A program made the translations under genes and the position numbers. Positions 8,685 to 17,163 of a DNA stretch of 64,000 bases are shown piece by piece. The notes under the pieces are model-generated. The model saw only the letters and a list, made by a program, of their open reading frames with translations, did no database searches and was not told the origin of the DNA. Source of the stretch: an uncultured Bacilli bacterium (GTDB taxonomy: Bacteria > Bacillota_I > Bacilli_A > RF39 > UBA660); the NCBI GenBank assembly GCA_934119965.1, contig CAKOTA010000004.1, positions 1 to 64,000 on the forward strand, read 5' to 3'. Numbering within the stretch: position 1 is the stretch's first letter; every line of letters begins with the position of its first letter.

Positions 8685-9539
8685 ATGAATGGAATATTAG
8701 TAGTAAATAAAGAAAAAGACTATACAAGTAGAGATGTTGTCAATATAATTTCGAAAGAATTTAAAACTAAAAAAGTAGGTCATACAGGTACATTAGATCC
8801 TATTGCAACAGGAGTATTAGTTGTAACAATAGGTGAAGCTACTAAAATATCAGAACTTTTAGTCTCTACTTATAAAGAATATATAGCTGAAGTAACACTT
8901 GGAATAAAAACAGATACCTTAGATATAACAGGTAATATTTTAGAAACAAAAGAAATAAAATTAGATAAATCTAAACTAGAACAAACAATAAAATCATTTA
9001 AAAAAACATATCTTCAAGAAGTTCCAATATATTCTGCTGTAAAAGTAAATGGGAAAAAATTATATGAATATGCAAGAAATAAAGAAGAAATAAAATTACC
9101 TAAAAAAGAAGTTGAAATAAAAGAAATAGAATTATTAAAATATGCCGAAAATAAATTTACTTTCAGATGTCTTGTAAGTAAGGGAACATATATTAGAAGT
9201 TTAATAAACGATATATGTAATGAACTAAATATAATTGGAACAATGTCTAGCTTAAAAAGAACAAAACAAGGTGAATTTAAAATTGAAGATTCATACACAT
9301 TAGAACAAATAAAAAATAAAAAATATAAATTACTAGAAATGCAAGAAGTCTTAAAAGAATACCTACAAATTGAAGTAAATGAATACATTGAAAACAAAAT
9401 AAAAAATGGTTGTTTACTAGAAAATAGATACGATGAAGATATAATAGTATTTATAAATAAAAATCAACAAGTAATCGGAATATATAAAAAGTATGAAAAA
9501 GATATGAATAAAATAAAACCATGGAAGATATTTAATTAG
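8685..9539 (+). CDS. truB: tRNA pseudouridine(55) synthase TruB
   Basis: 284 residues. TruB makes pseudouridine at U55 in the T-loop of tRNAs. The catalytic motif GHTGTLDPIATGVL near residues 33-46 contains the nucleophilic Asp; VSKGTYIRSLINDI and the YSAVKVNGKKLYEYAR segments are typical of TruB. The RBS TAGGTGAT overlaps the obg stop codon, indicating translational coupling. Confidence 0.96.
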   Translation: MNGILVVNKEKDYTSRDVVNIISKEFKTKKVGHTGTLDPIATGVLVVTIGEATKISELLVSTYKEYIAEVTLGIKTDTLDITGNILETKEIKLDKSKLEQTIKSFKKTYLQEVPIYSAVKVNGKKLYEYARNKEEIKLPKKEVEIKEIELLKYAENKFTFRCLVSKGTYIRSLINDICNELNIIGTMSSLKRTKQGEFKIEDSYTLEQIKNKKYKLLEMQEVLKEYLQIEVNEYIENKIKNGCLLENRYDEDIIVFINKNQQVIGIYKKYEKDMNKIKPWKIFN

Positions 9540-9588
9540 ATTTCTTTTTTTTTTCACAATTAAATGATATAATGAAAAAGGTGATGTT

Positions 9589-10713
9589 ATGATATATTTA
9601 GATTATTCAGCAACTACTCCTGTAGATAGTAGAGTATTAGATACTTATAATAAAGTAACAAATAATTTTATAGGTAATCCTAACTCATTACATAAATTAG
9701 GTGTAGAAGCAAAAAAATTAGAAACAGAAGCAACAAATCAAATAAAAAAGATAATGAATTTAACTGATGAAGAAATTATATATACAAGTTGCGCTAGTGA
9801 ATCAAATAATTTAGCAATCAAAGGAATAGCTTTAAGAAATCAAAAAAAAGGAAAACATATAATTACAACTAATTTAGAACATTCATCTATTTATGGTCCA
9901 ATTGGTTATTTGCAAAATCTAGGATTTGAAGTTGATTTTGTAAAAACAAATGAATATGGGTTAATTGATATTCAAGACTTAAAATCATTACTTAGAGATG
10001 ACACAATATTAGTAACAGTAGGAGCGGTTAATTCAGAAACAGGTGTAAAACAAAATATTGAAGAATTGGCTAATATATTAAAAAATTATAACTGTTATTT
10101 TCATGTTGATGCAACTCAAGCCGTTGGAAAAGTGAAAATAGATTATAGTAATGTTGATTTAGTAAGTTTTACAGCCCATAAATTTTATGGACCAAAAGGA
10201 ATAGGTGTTTTAATTAAGAAAAAAGATATTTTAATTGAACCACTAATTCACGGTGGAAAGAGTACAACTAAATATCGTAGTGGTACACCAGCGTTACCTT
10301 TAATTGCCTCTTTATCAAAAGCTTTAAGATTAATTGATGAAGAATTAGAAAATAATTTAATTAAAACAAAAGAATTAAACAAAAAAATAGTAGAAAAAAT
10401 AAGTAAATATGATGATGTTAAAATTAATAGCAATATCTATTCAATACCTCATATTTTAAATATAAGTGTTCTTAATATCAAACCAGAAACAATGCAACAC
10501 GCCTTAGAAAATTATGATATATACATATCTACACAATCAGCTTGTTCATCAAACAACCCAATTAGTAGATCAGTCTATGAAGTTACTAAAAATGAACTTC
10601 AAGCTAAACATAGTATCAGAATTAGTTTATCAGGATTAACAACTAACGAAGAAGTAGATAAATTTTTAGACGCATTTGATAAATGCTATAAGGAATTAAA
10701 TGAAATTAGTTAG
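9589..10713 (+). CDS. Cysteine desulfurase (IscS/NifS family)
   Basis: 374 residues, PLP-dependent class V aminotransferase fold. Motifs: N-terminal YLDYSATTPVD, HVDATQAVGK (PLP-binding Asp), SFTAHKFYGPKG (PLP Lys about 198) and STQSACSS with the persulfide Cys about 319. It releases sulfur from cysteine for Fe-S or thiolated tRNA synthesis. Overlap of 14 bp with the thioredoxin-like gene and then a DsbD-like gene implies a sulfur/thiol-redox operon. Which acceptor (IscU/SufU or ThiI) it serves is not visible here. Confidence 0.93.
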   Translation: MIYLDYSATTPVDSRVLDTYNKVTNNFIGNPNSLHKLGVEAKKLETEATNQIKKIMNLTDEEIIYTSCASESNNLAIKGIALRNQKKGKHIITTNLEHSSIYGPIGYLQNLGFEVDFVKTNEYGLIDIQDLKSLLRDDTILVTVGAVNSETGVKQNIEELANILKNYNCYFHVDATQAVGKVKIDYSNVDLVSFTAHKFYGPKGIGVLIKKKDILIEPLIHGGKSTTKYRSGTPALPLIASLSKALRLIDEELENNLIKTKELNKKIVEKISKYDDVKINSNIYSIPHILNISVLNIKPETMQHALENYDIYISTQSACSSNNPISRSVYEVTKNELQAKHSIRISLSGLTTNEEVDKFLDAFDKCYKELNEIS

Positions 10714-10951
10714 AATAAGTGCTTCTTGGTGTGTTAGTTGTATAGTAACTAAAAAAGATTGGGATGAAATTAAAACAAACTATGAATATGAAGAGTATGA
10801 TTATGATTTTGATGAGGAAAAAGTAAAAGAATTTAATGTAGGAAATATATTACCAATTATAATTGTATTTAAAGATAATAAAGAAATAACAAGAATAATA
10901 GGTGAAAAAAATAAAAAACAAATATTAGAAATAATAGGTGAAGTAGAATGA
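10700..10951 (+). CDS. Small thioredoxin-like protein
   Basis: 83 residues, close to a minimal thioredoxin fold. The active site is ASWCVSCIVTKKDW (CxxC, Cys-Val-Ser-Cys), with a cis-Pro region GNILPIIIVF and an ending like thioredoxin helix 4. It lacks a signal peptide, so it is cytoplasmic. It overlaps both neighbours (14 bp and 4 bp), so it is translationally coupled; likely a dithiol donor for the desulfurase or the following CcdA-like membrane protein (inference). Confidence 0.8.
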   Translation: MKLVRISASWCVSCIVTKKDWDEIKTNYEYEEYDYDFDEEKVKEFNVGNILPIIIVFKDNKEITRIIGEKNKKQILEIIGEVE

Positions 10952-12141
10952 AAAAAACATTATATGCTATTTTAATTTTCTTTTTATTTATAATAGGTGT
11001 AAATGCTAAAGAAGTAACAATAAACTTATTTTATAGTAGTTCTTGTCCACACTGTAAAGCTGAAAAAGAATTTTTAAATACAATAAATGATGATGAAGTA
11101 AAAATAGAAATGTATGAAGTATCTTCTAATAAAGAAAATAGTGATTTATTAGATTTAGTAAAACAAAGTTTAAATTGTACAAATAACTATGTTCCATACA
11201 CAGTAATAGGAGATATTGGTCTTACTGGATATAGTGATAATATTAAATCACAAATACTACATTTCATAGAAAAATATAAAAAAGAAGACTATATTGATGT
11301 TGTTTCTCAAGTAAAAGAATCAGGAACAAGTATTGATTTAAATAAAACTAAAGAAGAAATTAAAGAAACAGAACAAGAACAATATAATAGTGTTACAATT
11401 CCATTACTAGGTGAAGTTGATACTAAAAAAGTATCTTTGCCATTAATTGCAATGATAATAGGATTTGTTGATGGTTTTAATCCTTGTGCAATGTGGATAT
11501 TAATATTCTTAATAAGTATGTTAATAGGAATGAATAATAAAAAAAGAATGATTACATTGGGAGTAGCATTTTTAACAACATCTGCTCTTGTATATATGGG
11601 AATAATGTTGTCATGGCTAGAAATTTTAAAAAAATTAATTAATGAATCATATATGCAATATTTAATAGGAATAGTCGCAATTGTAGCCGCTATTTGGAAT
11701 TTGTATAGTTATTATAAATCAACCAAAAAAGAAACAGGCTGTGAAGTTGTAAATAATGATTCAAGAAAGAAAATAATTAATAAAATTAAAAAATTTACAT
11801 CCGAAAAAAGTTTTATTCTAGCGCTATTAGGAGTAATGGGTTTAGCAATCTCAGTTAATTTTATTGAATTTGCTTGTTCAGCAGGATGGCCAATAATATT
11901 TACTAATATATTGAAAATAAATAATTTAAGTGGAATTCAAAGTTTTATATATATATTAATTTATATATTCTTCTTCCTAATAGATGATATAATTGTATTT
12001 AGTATTGCAATGTTTACTCTTAATATAAAAGGAATATCTAATAAGTATAGCAAATATTCTCATTTAATTGGTGGAATATTAATGTTAATAATTGGACTAT
12101 TAATGATATTCGCACCAAACATATTAATGTTTAACTTTTAA
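10948..12141 (+). CDS. Membrane thiol-disulfide protein: thioredoxin-fold head plus CcdA/DsbD-like TM domain
   Basis: 397 residues. Signal peptide (1-20), then an extracytoplasmic glutaredoxin-like domain with SSCPHCKAEKEFL, a linker with acidic/Gln runs (about 130-150), and a six-helix CcdA/DsbD-type domain from about 160. The two membrane Cys characteristic of electron relay are visible in GFNPCAMW and FACSAGWP. It probably carries reducing equivalents across the membrane, taken from the thioredoxin encoded just upstream. The domain order (thiol head N-terminal, TM C-terminal) is compact compared with DsbD. Confidence 0.82.
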   Translation: MKKTLYAILIFFLFIIGVNAKEVTINLFYSSSCPHCKAEKEFLNTINDDEVKIEMYEVSSNKENSDLLDLVKQSLNCTNNYVPYTVIGDIGLTGYSDNIKSQILHFIEKYKKEDYIDVVSQVKESGTSIDLNKTKEEIKETEQEQYNSVTIPLLGEVDTKKVSLPLIAMIIGFVDGFNPCAMWILIFLISMLIGMNNKKRMITLGVAFLTTSALVYMGIMLSWLEILKKLINESYMQYLIGIVAIVAAIWNLYSYYKSTKKETGCEVVNNDSRKKIINKIKKFTSEKSFILALLGVMGLAISVNFIEFACSAGWPIIFTNILKINNLSGIQSFIYILIYIFFFLIDDIIVFSIAMFTLNIKGISNKYSKYSHLIGGILMLIIGLLMIFAPNILMFNF

Positions 12142-12168
12142 AAGATTTAATTGATTTAAATCTTTTTT
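12140..12168 (+). terminator. Terminator of the desulfurase-redox operon
   Basis: Stem AAAAGATTTAA/TTTAAATCTTTT with a short loop and a T run. Confidence 0.75.
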
Positions 12169-12201
12169 CGTTATATAATATTTGCGTAAAGAGGTGATAT
12201 T

Positions 12202-12816
12202 ATGTATCAAGAAGAATTAGATAAAATAATTGAAAATTTAGACTATACGCCTAATTTATTATTGCATAGTTGTTGTGCGCCTTGTAGTAGTTATTGTATT
12301 GAATATCTTTCAAATTATTTCAATATAACAATTTATTACTATAATCCTAATATATCACCGATCGAAGAATATGAAAAAAGAAAAAAAGAACAAATAAAAT
12401 TCATAAATGAATTTAAAACTAAAAATAAGCTTAATATAATTGATTCAGATTATAATTATGACGATTTTTTAAATGTAATAAAAGGATTAGAAAATGAACC
12501 AGAAGGAGGTTCTAGATGTAGTAAATGTTATTTACTTAGAATGGATAGCACAGCAAAAAAAGCAAGTGATTTAAAATATGATTATTTTGCTACAACATTA
12601 ACAGTAAGTCCATATAAAAATAGTAAAAAAATAAATGAAATAGGTTACTTATTGGAAGAAAAATATAAAATAAAATATTTACCTTCGGATTTTAAAAAGA
12701 AAAATGGCTATAAAAGAAGCATAGAATTATCTAAAGAATATAATTTATATAGACAAAATTATTGTGGTTGTGTTTTTTCAAAAATGGAGCGTGAAAAATA
12801 TGAAAAATGTAAATAA
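12202..12816 (+). CDS. queH: Epoxyqueuosine reductase QueH
   Basis: 204 residues. QueH (former DUF208) reduces epoxyqueuosine to queuosine in tRNA anticodons and binds an Fe-S cluster. Visible: LLHSCCAPCSSY near the N-terminus, GGSRCSKCYLLR in the middle and NYCGCVFSK at the C-terminus, together the conserved Cys set; YYNPNI follows the first motif as usual. TATAAT lies about 25 bp upstream, RBS GAGGTGAT. The next gene begins inside its 3' end. Confidence 0.93.
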   Translation: MYQEELDKIIENLDYTPNLLLHSCCAPCSSYCIEYLSNYFNITIYYYNPNISPIEEYEKRKKEQIKFINEFKTKNKLNIIDSDYNYDDFLNVIKGLENEPEGGSRCSKCYLLRMDSTAKKASDLKYDYFATTLTVSPYKNSKKINEIGYLLEEKYKIKYLPSDFKKKNGYKRSIELSKEYNLYRQNYCGCVFSKMEREKYEKCK

Positions 12817-13486
12817 AAAAATATTTATTATTGTGTTGTCAGGATTTATTTTAATAACTGGTTGTAGTAATAAAATTGAACCTAGAGAACAAATAAAACA
12901 AGAAACACCTAAAGCAGAAACAAAAAATGAAGAAAAAGCTCAAATTTCTTCAGTGTCAAATAAAGAAAGTAAAAAAACACCAGAAATAATAACTGATAGA
13001 GATAAAGAGGTATTGAATTATTTTAATGATATTAAAAATAATATAGATACTGAAGAAGTAAAGGAAGAAGCAATAAAAAAATTTATAACAATGACTGATT
13101 TTATATTTTATGATGGGGAGATTAAAGGTATAAAATTTAATGATTTAAAAGAAGAAACAAAAAATAATATTTTAGAAATTTACTATACAGTAGATACTAA
13201 AATAGAAAATAAATTTCCAAATTATAAAGATAAAATTGATGAAAAATATAATAGTGCGAAAGAATATTTAAAACAAAAATATGATGAAATATCACAAAAA
13301 ACGGATGATAAATTAAAAGAAAATATGAGCGATGAAACTTATAATAATTTTAAAGAATCAGCTTCAGAAATAATGGAAAGAGATAAAGAAGTAATTGACA
13401 AAACAAAAGATGCAGCTAAAGATACATACGATAAAACTAAAACAAAAGTAAAAGATTGGTATCAAAACTTAAAAAATAATCACTAA
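12800..13486 (+). CDS. Predicted lipoprotein, Lys/Glu/Asp-rich helical
   Basis: 228 residues. The signal ends in a lipobox LITGC, giving a lipid-anchored Cys near residue 20. The rest is a low-complexity charged linker followed by amphipathic helices, including LEA-like repeats (DKTKDAAKDTYDKTKTKVKD) at the C-terminus. The ATG at 12800, inside the queH 3' end, is chosen because GGAG lies 12 bases before it and it gives a proper signal peptide. Family not recognised. Confidence 0.75.
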   Translation: MKNVNKKIFIIVLSGFILITGCSNKIEPREQIKQETPKAETKNEEKAQISSVSNKESKKTPEIITDRDKEVLNYFNDIKNNIDTEEVKEEAIKKFITMTDFIFYDGEIKGIKFNDLKEETKNNILEIYYTVDTKIENKFPNYKDKIDEKYNSAKEYLKQKYDEISQKTDDKLKENMSDETYNNFKESASEIMERDKEVIDKTKDAAKDTYDKTKTKVKDWYQNLKNNH

Positions 13487-13511
13487 AAAAACAACTTCAA
13501 AGTTGTTTTTA
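13485..13511. terminator. Bidirectional terminator between lipoprotein gene and lexA
   Basis: Stem AAAAACAACTT/AAGTTGTTTTT with a two-base loop region, A-rich on one side and T-rich on the other, between convergent genes. Confidence 0.75.
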
Positions 13512-14126
13512 TATTTTTCTATATAATCCGATAGCAATACCTAAGATTGTAACGTTAGGCAAAATAATTGGATCCATTGTATCATTTTCTGGTTGTAATC
13601 TAAAGTGACCATTTTCTTTATAAAATCTTTTTAAAGTAACTTCATTTTCATCAGTCATTGCTACAACAATTTCACCGTTTCTAGCTGTATTTCTTTTTTC
13701 AACAATAACAATATCACCATCAAATATTCCAGCATTAATCATACTACATCCACTTACATTTAAGGTAAATACTTCTTTGTTTTTAGGAATTAAGAAAGCT
13801 GGTAATGAAAAAAATTCGTTTGGATTTTCGATAGCTTCAATTGGACTTCCGGCAGTTATTTTACCAAGCAATGGAACATCGACAACATTTTCGTTTTTTG
13901 GTTCAAATTCATTTTCGACCAATAATTCAAGAGCTCTATTTTTACTATTTTGTTTTTTAATATATCCTTTTTCTTCTAGATTAGCTAAATGGGCATGAAT
14001 AGTAGCAGGACTTGATGAACCAACAGCTGTACCTATTTCTCTAATAGTTGGTGGATATCCGTGGGAAACCATATAAGTTTTAATAAAATCTAATATTTGT
14101 TTTTGTTTTTTAGTTAATTCTTTCAA
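13509..14126 (-). CDS. lexA: LexA SOS repressor
   Basis: 205 residues, full length. N-terminal winged HTH (residues 1-65, TIREIGTAVGSSSPATIHAHL). Self-cleavage site Ala92-Gly93 in TAGSP; catalytic Ser128 in GCSMINAGI and Lys166 in EVTLKRF. It represses DNA-damage genes until RecA-promoted autocleavage. The start codon is TTG, supported by GGAGG 8-9 bases upstream. Its promoter carries a SOS box overlapping the -35 element, so it is autoregulated. Confidence 0.97.
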   Translation of the reverse strand: MKELTKKQKQILDFIKTYMVSHGYPPTIREIGTAVGSSSPATIHAHLANLEEKGYIKKQNSKNRALELLVENEFEPKNENVVDVPLLGKITAGSPIEAIENPNEFFSLPAFLIPKNKEVFTLNVSGCSMINAGIFDGDIVIVEKRNTARNGEIVVAMTDENEVTLKRFYKENGHFRLQPENDTMDPIILPNVTILGIAIGLYRKI

Positions 14127-14156
14127 AAAAATAACCTCCTTTTTTAATACATTTAC

Positions 14157-14185
14157 ATTTTAGCACATACTTTACATTTTGTCAA
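14157..14185 (-). promoter_or_regulatory. lexA promoter
   Basis: Read on the minus strand: TTGACA (14185-14180), 17-bp spacer, TAAAAT (14162-14157). The -35 overlaps a SOS box. Confidence 0.8.
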
Positions 14186-14196
14186 ACTTTTGTTCG
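14183..14196. promoter_or_regulatory. LexA operator (SOS box) at the lexA promoter
   Basis: CAAACTTTTGTTCG, one mismatch from the Gram-positive SOS consensus CGAACNNNNGTTCG. Positioned over the lexA -35 element. Confidence 0.8.
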
Positions 14197-14205
14197 TAAT
14201 TTATA

Positions 14206-14234
14206 TTGACACGAACAAATATTCGTGATAAGAT
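14206..14234 (+). promoter_or_regulatory. Divergent promoter of the SOS micro-protein
   Basis: TTGACA (14206-14211), exactly 17-bp spacer, TAAGAT (14229-14234). The spacer is occupied by a SOS box. Confidence 0.82.
14212..14225. promoter_or_regulatory. LexA operator (SOS box) in the divergent promoter spacer
   Basis: CGAACAAATATTCG, an imperfect palindrome close to the Gram-positive LexA consensus, lying between -35 and -10 of the + strand promoter, so bound LexA would block RNA polymerase. Confidence 0.82.
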
Positions 14235-14257
14235 TATATCAACGAAGGAGTGATAGT

Positions 14258-14392
14258 ATGTTAGAAATATTTAAAAGCAAAACAATGATTTTATTCGTAA
14301 TAATTGTATTTGGATTAACTTATATAGGAGGAATGACTGATAATAATCAAAATTTTGAATCAAGTGAAAATATTCAAATAGTAACAGAATAA
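14258..14392 (+). CDS. SOS-controlled 44-residue single-TM protein
   Basis: A short gene with RBS AAGGAGTGAT and ATG 14258, stop TAA 14390-14392. It encodes a positively charged N-terminus (MLEIFKSK), one hydrophobic helix of about 17-20 residues and a short acidic polar tail (about 20 residues). It has its own LexA-controlled promoter divergent from lexA, the genomic position occupied in Bacillus and Listeria by yneA, a SOS division inhibitor with one TM. It lacks YneA's LysM domain, so it resembles the tiny SOS division inhibitors such as SidA in general plan only. Function as a division inhibitor is inference. Confidence 0.75.
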   Translation: MLEIFKSKTMILFVIIVFGLTYIGGMTDNNQNFESSENIQIVTE

Positions 14393-14445
14393 TCTTTATA
14401 TTATTTTAAAAATTTGCTATACTATTTATATGGTAGGTGAATACA

Positions 14446-16437
14446 ATGGATAATGAAATAATTGCAAATATTAAATCTTTAGCAATTGATATGATCGATG
14501 AAGCTAAAAGTGGGCATCCAGGAATCGTATTAGGAGCTGCTCCAATTTTATATACTTTATATGCTAAGCATTTAGAAATAAGTATAAAAGACTCAAAATG
14601 GATAAATCGTGATAGATTTATAATGTCAGGAGGTCACGGTTCAGCACTTCTATATGCAACACTATACATGGCGGGATTCGACTTATCAATTGATGATCTT
14701 AAAAACTTTAGAAAAGTAGGGTATAAAACTCCAGGACACCCGGAATATGGAATAACACCAGGAGTAGATATTTCTACAGGACCATTAGGTCAAGGATTTG
14801 CTTCGGCTGTAGGAATGGCAATTGCTAGCAAAAAACTATATCAAGAATTAAAAACCCCTAAAAAAAATATTTTAGAAAAAGAAAAATCTATAATTGATCA
14901 TAAAATATATGTATTATGTGGTGATGGTGATTTAATGGAAGGAATCACTAATGAAGCTGCTAGTATAGCTGGAAGTTTAAATTTGAATAACCTAATTGTA
15001 TTATATGACTCAAATAATATAAGCTTAGATGGCTCAACTGATCTAACCTTTAAAGAGAATGTTTTAGGTAGATTTAGTGCTTTAGGTTGGAATACATTGT
15101 TAGTAAAAAAAGGAAATGATGTAAAAGAAATAAGTAAAGCTATAGAAAAGGCTAAAAACTCATCAAAACCAACTATAATAGAATTTAAAACAATTATTGG
15201 TGAAGGATCATTTCTAGCAGGAACAAATAAAGTTCACGGAAAACCATTATCTAAAGAAGATATTGAACAATTAAAAAATAACTTAGGAATACCACAAGGA
15301 AAATTCTATGTTAATGAACAAGCAAAAATGAATTTTCAAAACCAAATATCAACTAGAGTAAATGATAAATATATGGAATGGTCTAATAATTATAAAATGT
15401 ATAAAAGTGGATTATTGAATGTCAAAGATGAAGAAATTAAATTTTTATTTGAAGATGTAAATTATCCATTATTATCTTTAGAAGATTTTAAATTTGATGA
15501 AGATTTAAAAGAGGCAACGAGAGTTACTAATAAAACTATAATGAATAAGATAGCTGAAAAAATACCTAATTTTATAGGTGGCTCAGCTGATGTCGCAAGT
15601 GCTACTAATGCATATTTAGAAAAATACGATTATTTAAAACCAGACGATTTTAAGGGTAGAAACATTTATTTTGGTGTAAGAGAACACGCTATGGGAGCTA
15701 TTTTAAACGGAATTGCAACATATAATTATCGTGTATTCGGATCAACATTTTTAAGTTTTTCTGATTATATGAAACCAGCTATTAGAATGTCTGCTTTAAT
15801 GAATTTACCAGTAACTTATATTTTTTCACACGATTCAATATTAGTTGGTGAAGATGGTCCAACACATCAACCAATAGAGCAGTTAGCAACTTTAAGAGCA
15901 ACTCCGAATTTAAATGTATTTAGACCATGTGATGCTAATGAACTAGTTTATTGTTGGAATGAAATATTAAAATCAAAAGGAACTCCAAGTGCATTATTAT
16001 TATCAAGAACAGAAATAAAAATAATGAAAAATACTGTTAATGCAGATGTTAGTAAAGGAGCATATATACTAGAAAGAGAACAAGGAAACTTAAACGGAAT
16101 TATAATATCAACTGGTACAGAAGTATCTACTGCTTGTTTAGTTGCATATAATTTAAAAAGAAAATATAACTTAAATGTAAGAGTTGTAAGTATGCCTTGT
16201 ATGGAATTATTCGAAAAGCAACCAAAAGAATATAAAGAACAAATATTACCAACAGGTTGTAAAAAAATAGTAATTGAAGCAGGTTCAAAATTTGGCTGGG
16301 AAAAATATGTTTACAATGATTCATATTTATTTACTATTAATACTTTTGGAATAAGTGGTCCTAAAGATCAAGTACTAGAATATATGAAATTTGATTATAT
16401 GACAATTGAAAATGGTATATATAATTTAATAAGATGA
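14446..16437 (+). CDS. tkt: Transketolase
   Basis: 663 residues, near full length. Thiamine-diphosphate enzyme of the pentose phosphate pathway, transferring two-carbon ketol units. Motifs: GHPGIVLGAAP at the N-terminus, MSGGHGSALLY, the ThDP motif GDGDLMEG about 161 ending in YDSNNIS, and EHAMGAILNGIA in the pyrimidine domain. The ATG at 14446 has GGTAGGTGA upstream; the in-frame GTG at 14437 is part of that RBS. Monocistronic, followed by a terminator. Confidence 0.96.
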   Translation: MDNEIIANIKSLAIDMIDEAKSGHPGIVLGAAPILYTLYAKHLEISIKDSKWINRDRFIMSGGHGSALLYATLYMAGFDLSIDDLKNFRKVGYKTPGHPEYGITPGVDISTGPLGQGFASAVGMAIASKKLYQELKTPKKNILEKEKSIIDHKIYVLCGDGDLMEGITNEAASIAGSLNLNNLIVLYDSNNISLDGSTDLTFKENVLGRFSALGWNTLLVKKGNDVKEISKAIEKAKNSSKPTIIEFKTIIGEGSFLAGTNKVHGKPLSKEDIEQLKNNLGIPQGKFYVNEQAKMNFQNQISTRVNDKYMEWSNNYKMYKSGLLNVKDEEIKFLFEDVNYPLLSLEDFKFDEDLKEATRVTNKTIMNKIAEKIPNFIGGSADVASATNAYLEKYDYLKPDDFKGRNIYFGVREHAMGAILNGIATYNYRVFGSTFLSFSDYMKPAIRMSALMNLPVTYIFSHDSILVGEDGPTHQPIEQLATLRATPNLNVFRPCDANELVYCWNEILKSKGTPSALLLSRTEIKIMKNTVNADVSKGAYILEREQGNLNGIIISTGTEVSTACLVAYNLKRKYNLNVRVVSMPCMELFEKQPKEYKEQILPTGCKKIVIEAGSKFGWEKYVYNDSYLFTINTFGISGPKDQVLEYMKFDYMTIENGIYNLIR

Positions 16438-16457
16438 ATATAATTCATCTTTTTCTT
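16431..16457 (+). terminator. Transketolase terminator
   Basis: Stem AAGATGAA/TTCATCTT spanning the stop codon, loop TATAA, then TTTTTC. Confidence 0.75.
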
Positions 16458-16483
16458 TAATTAAACATATAATATATTAGAAT

Positions 16484-16512
16484 TTGACAATAATTCTAAT
16501 ATTTGCTATTAT
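16484..16512 (+). promoter_or_regulatory. Strong promoter of the structured RNA
   Basis: TTGACA (16484-16489), 17-bp spacer, TATTAT (16507-16512). No ribosome binding site or start codon follows, consistent with an RNA gene. Confidence 0.8.
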
Positions 16513-16518
16513 TTTGTA

Positions 16519-17130
16519 TATAAATTGATGGCACATTATTCTAGTCAATTAAATTTATTATGAAGATGGGGCTAAAAATCCATTAAAGAGCACATCTGTG
16601 AAGCTTGTGGTGCTTGCTTTATACGCCCAGTGTAGGGTGAGTGCTGGAAGATAGAATGTTGGGCGACCGTAATGGCATACGCAATCGACCCAGTATTCGT
16701 GGAGACCTAAACTTGTTATAAGCCTATACACGAAAGTTGATGGACTTGTGACGATTTAGGATTAAACCTACTATGTGGGGATCACTTACGAGTAGCGTAG
16801 CTTGTCTTGAGTGAATATAGGGGATTAATGACAGATATTATTGTTTTGGCCAATATAATAATATTATTGCTTTATGAAACTATGTTTGCAAAAAAGAATT
16901 AATAATAAATTGTTGTTGAAGAAAATTCCTAGAGTGCTAATATAGGATTGCAGTATGTACTAAGTGGTAATCAAGTCATATATTTGGTAACGATATATTG
17001 GTTTTTTTAAAGGGGAACCGCTTATTGGTAACGATAAGTAAAAGCTAGAGAAATTCTACTTGACCTAAGACATAAAGTTAACTATATTAATCGCCATTGT
17101 TTTAAGATATTGCAAAATATCTTTTTTTTT
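16519..17130 (+). ncRNA. Large structured non-coding RNA, about 610 nt (ROOL-like candidate)
   Basis: No long open frame, a base composition clearly richer in G and C than its surroundings, its own promoter and terminator, and many self-complementary segments. Outer ends pair (GATGGC 16526-16531 with GCCATT 17093-17098). Further helices: GAGCAC/GTGCTT (16588 region), ACGCCCA/TGGGCG (16622/16660 region), TTCGTG/CACGAA, CCTAAA/TTTAGG, TCACTTA/TGAGTGA and ATTCCTA/TAGGAT. Near the 3' end two hairpins carry the same loop TGGTAACG (16979-16998, 17021-17038). Length and ornate multi-hairpin style fit ROOL RNA, known from gut/rumen Bacillota and able to form multimeric cages; GOLLD is longer. The family assignment is inference. 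It is not tmRNA or RNase P RNA: none of their signature segments is present. Confidence 0.75.
17104..17130 (+). terminator. Terminator of the structured RNA
   Basis: Perfect 8-bp stem AAGATATT/AATATCTT, loop GCAA, then a run of T. Confidence 0.85.
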
Positions 17131-17163
17131 GTTATAATCAGCCTTAGAAGAGGAGTAAGTTAT

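Noticed and set aside
16519..17130. tmRNA or RNase P RNA for the structured RNA
   Set aside because: No tRNA-like end with CCA and no encoded tag frame as in tmRNA; no GAGGAAAGTC-type P4 segment as in RNase P RNA.
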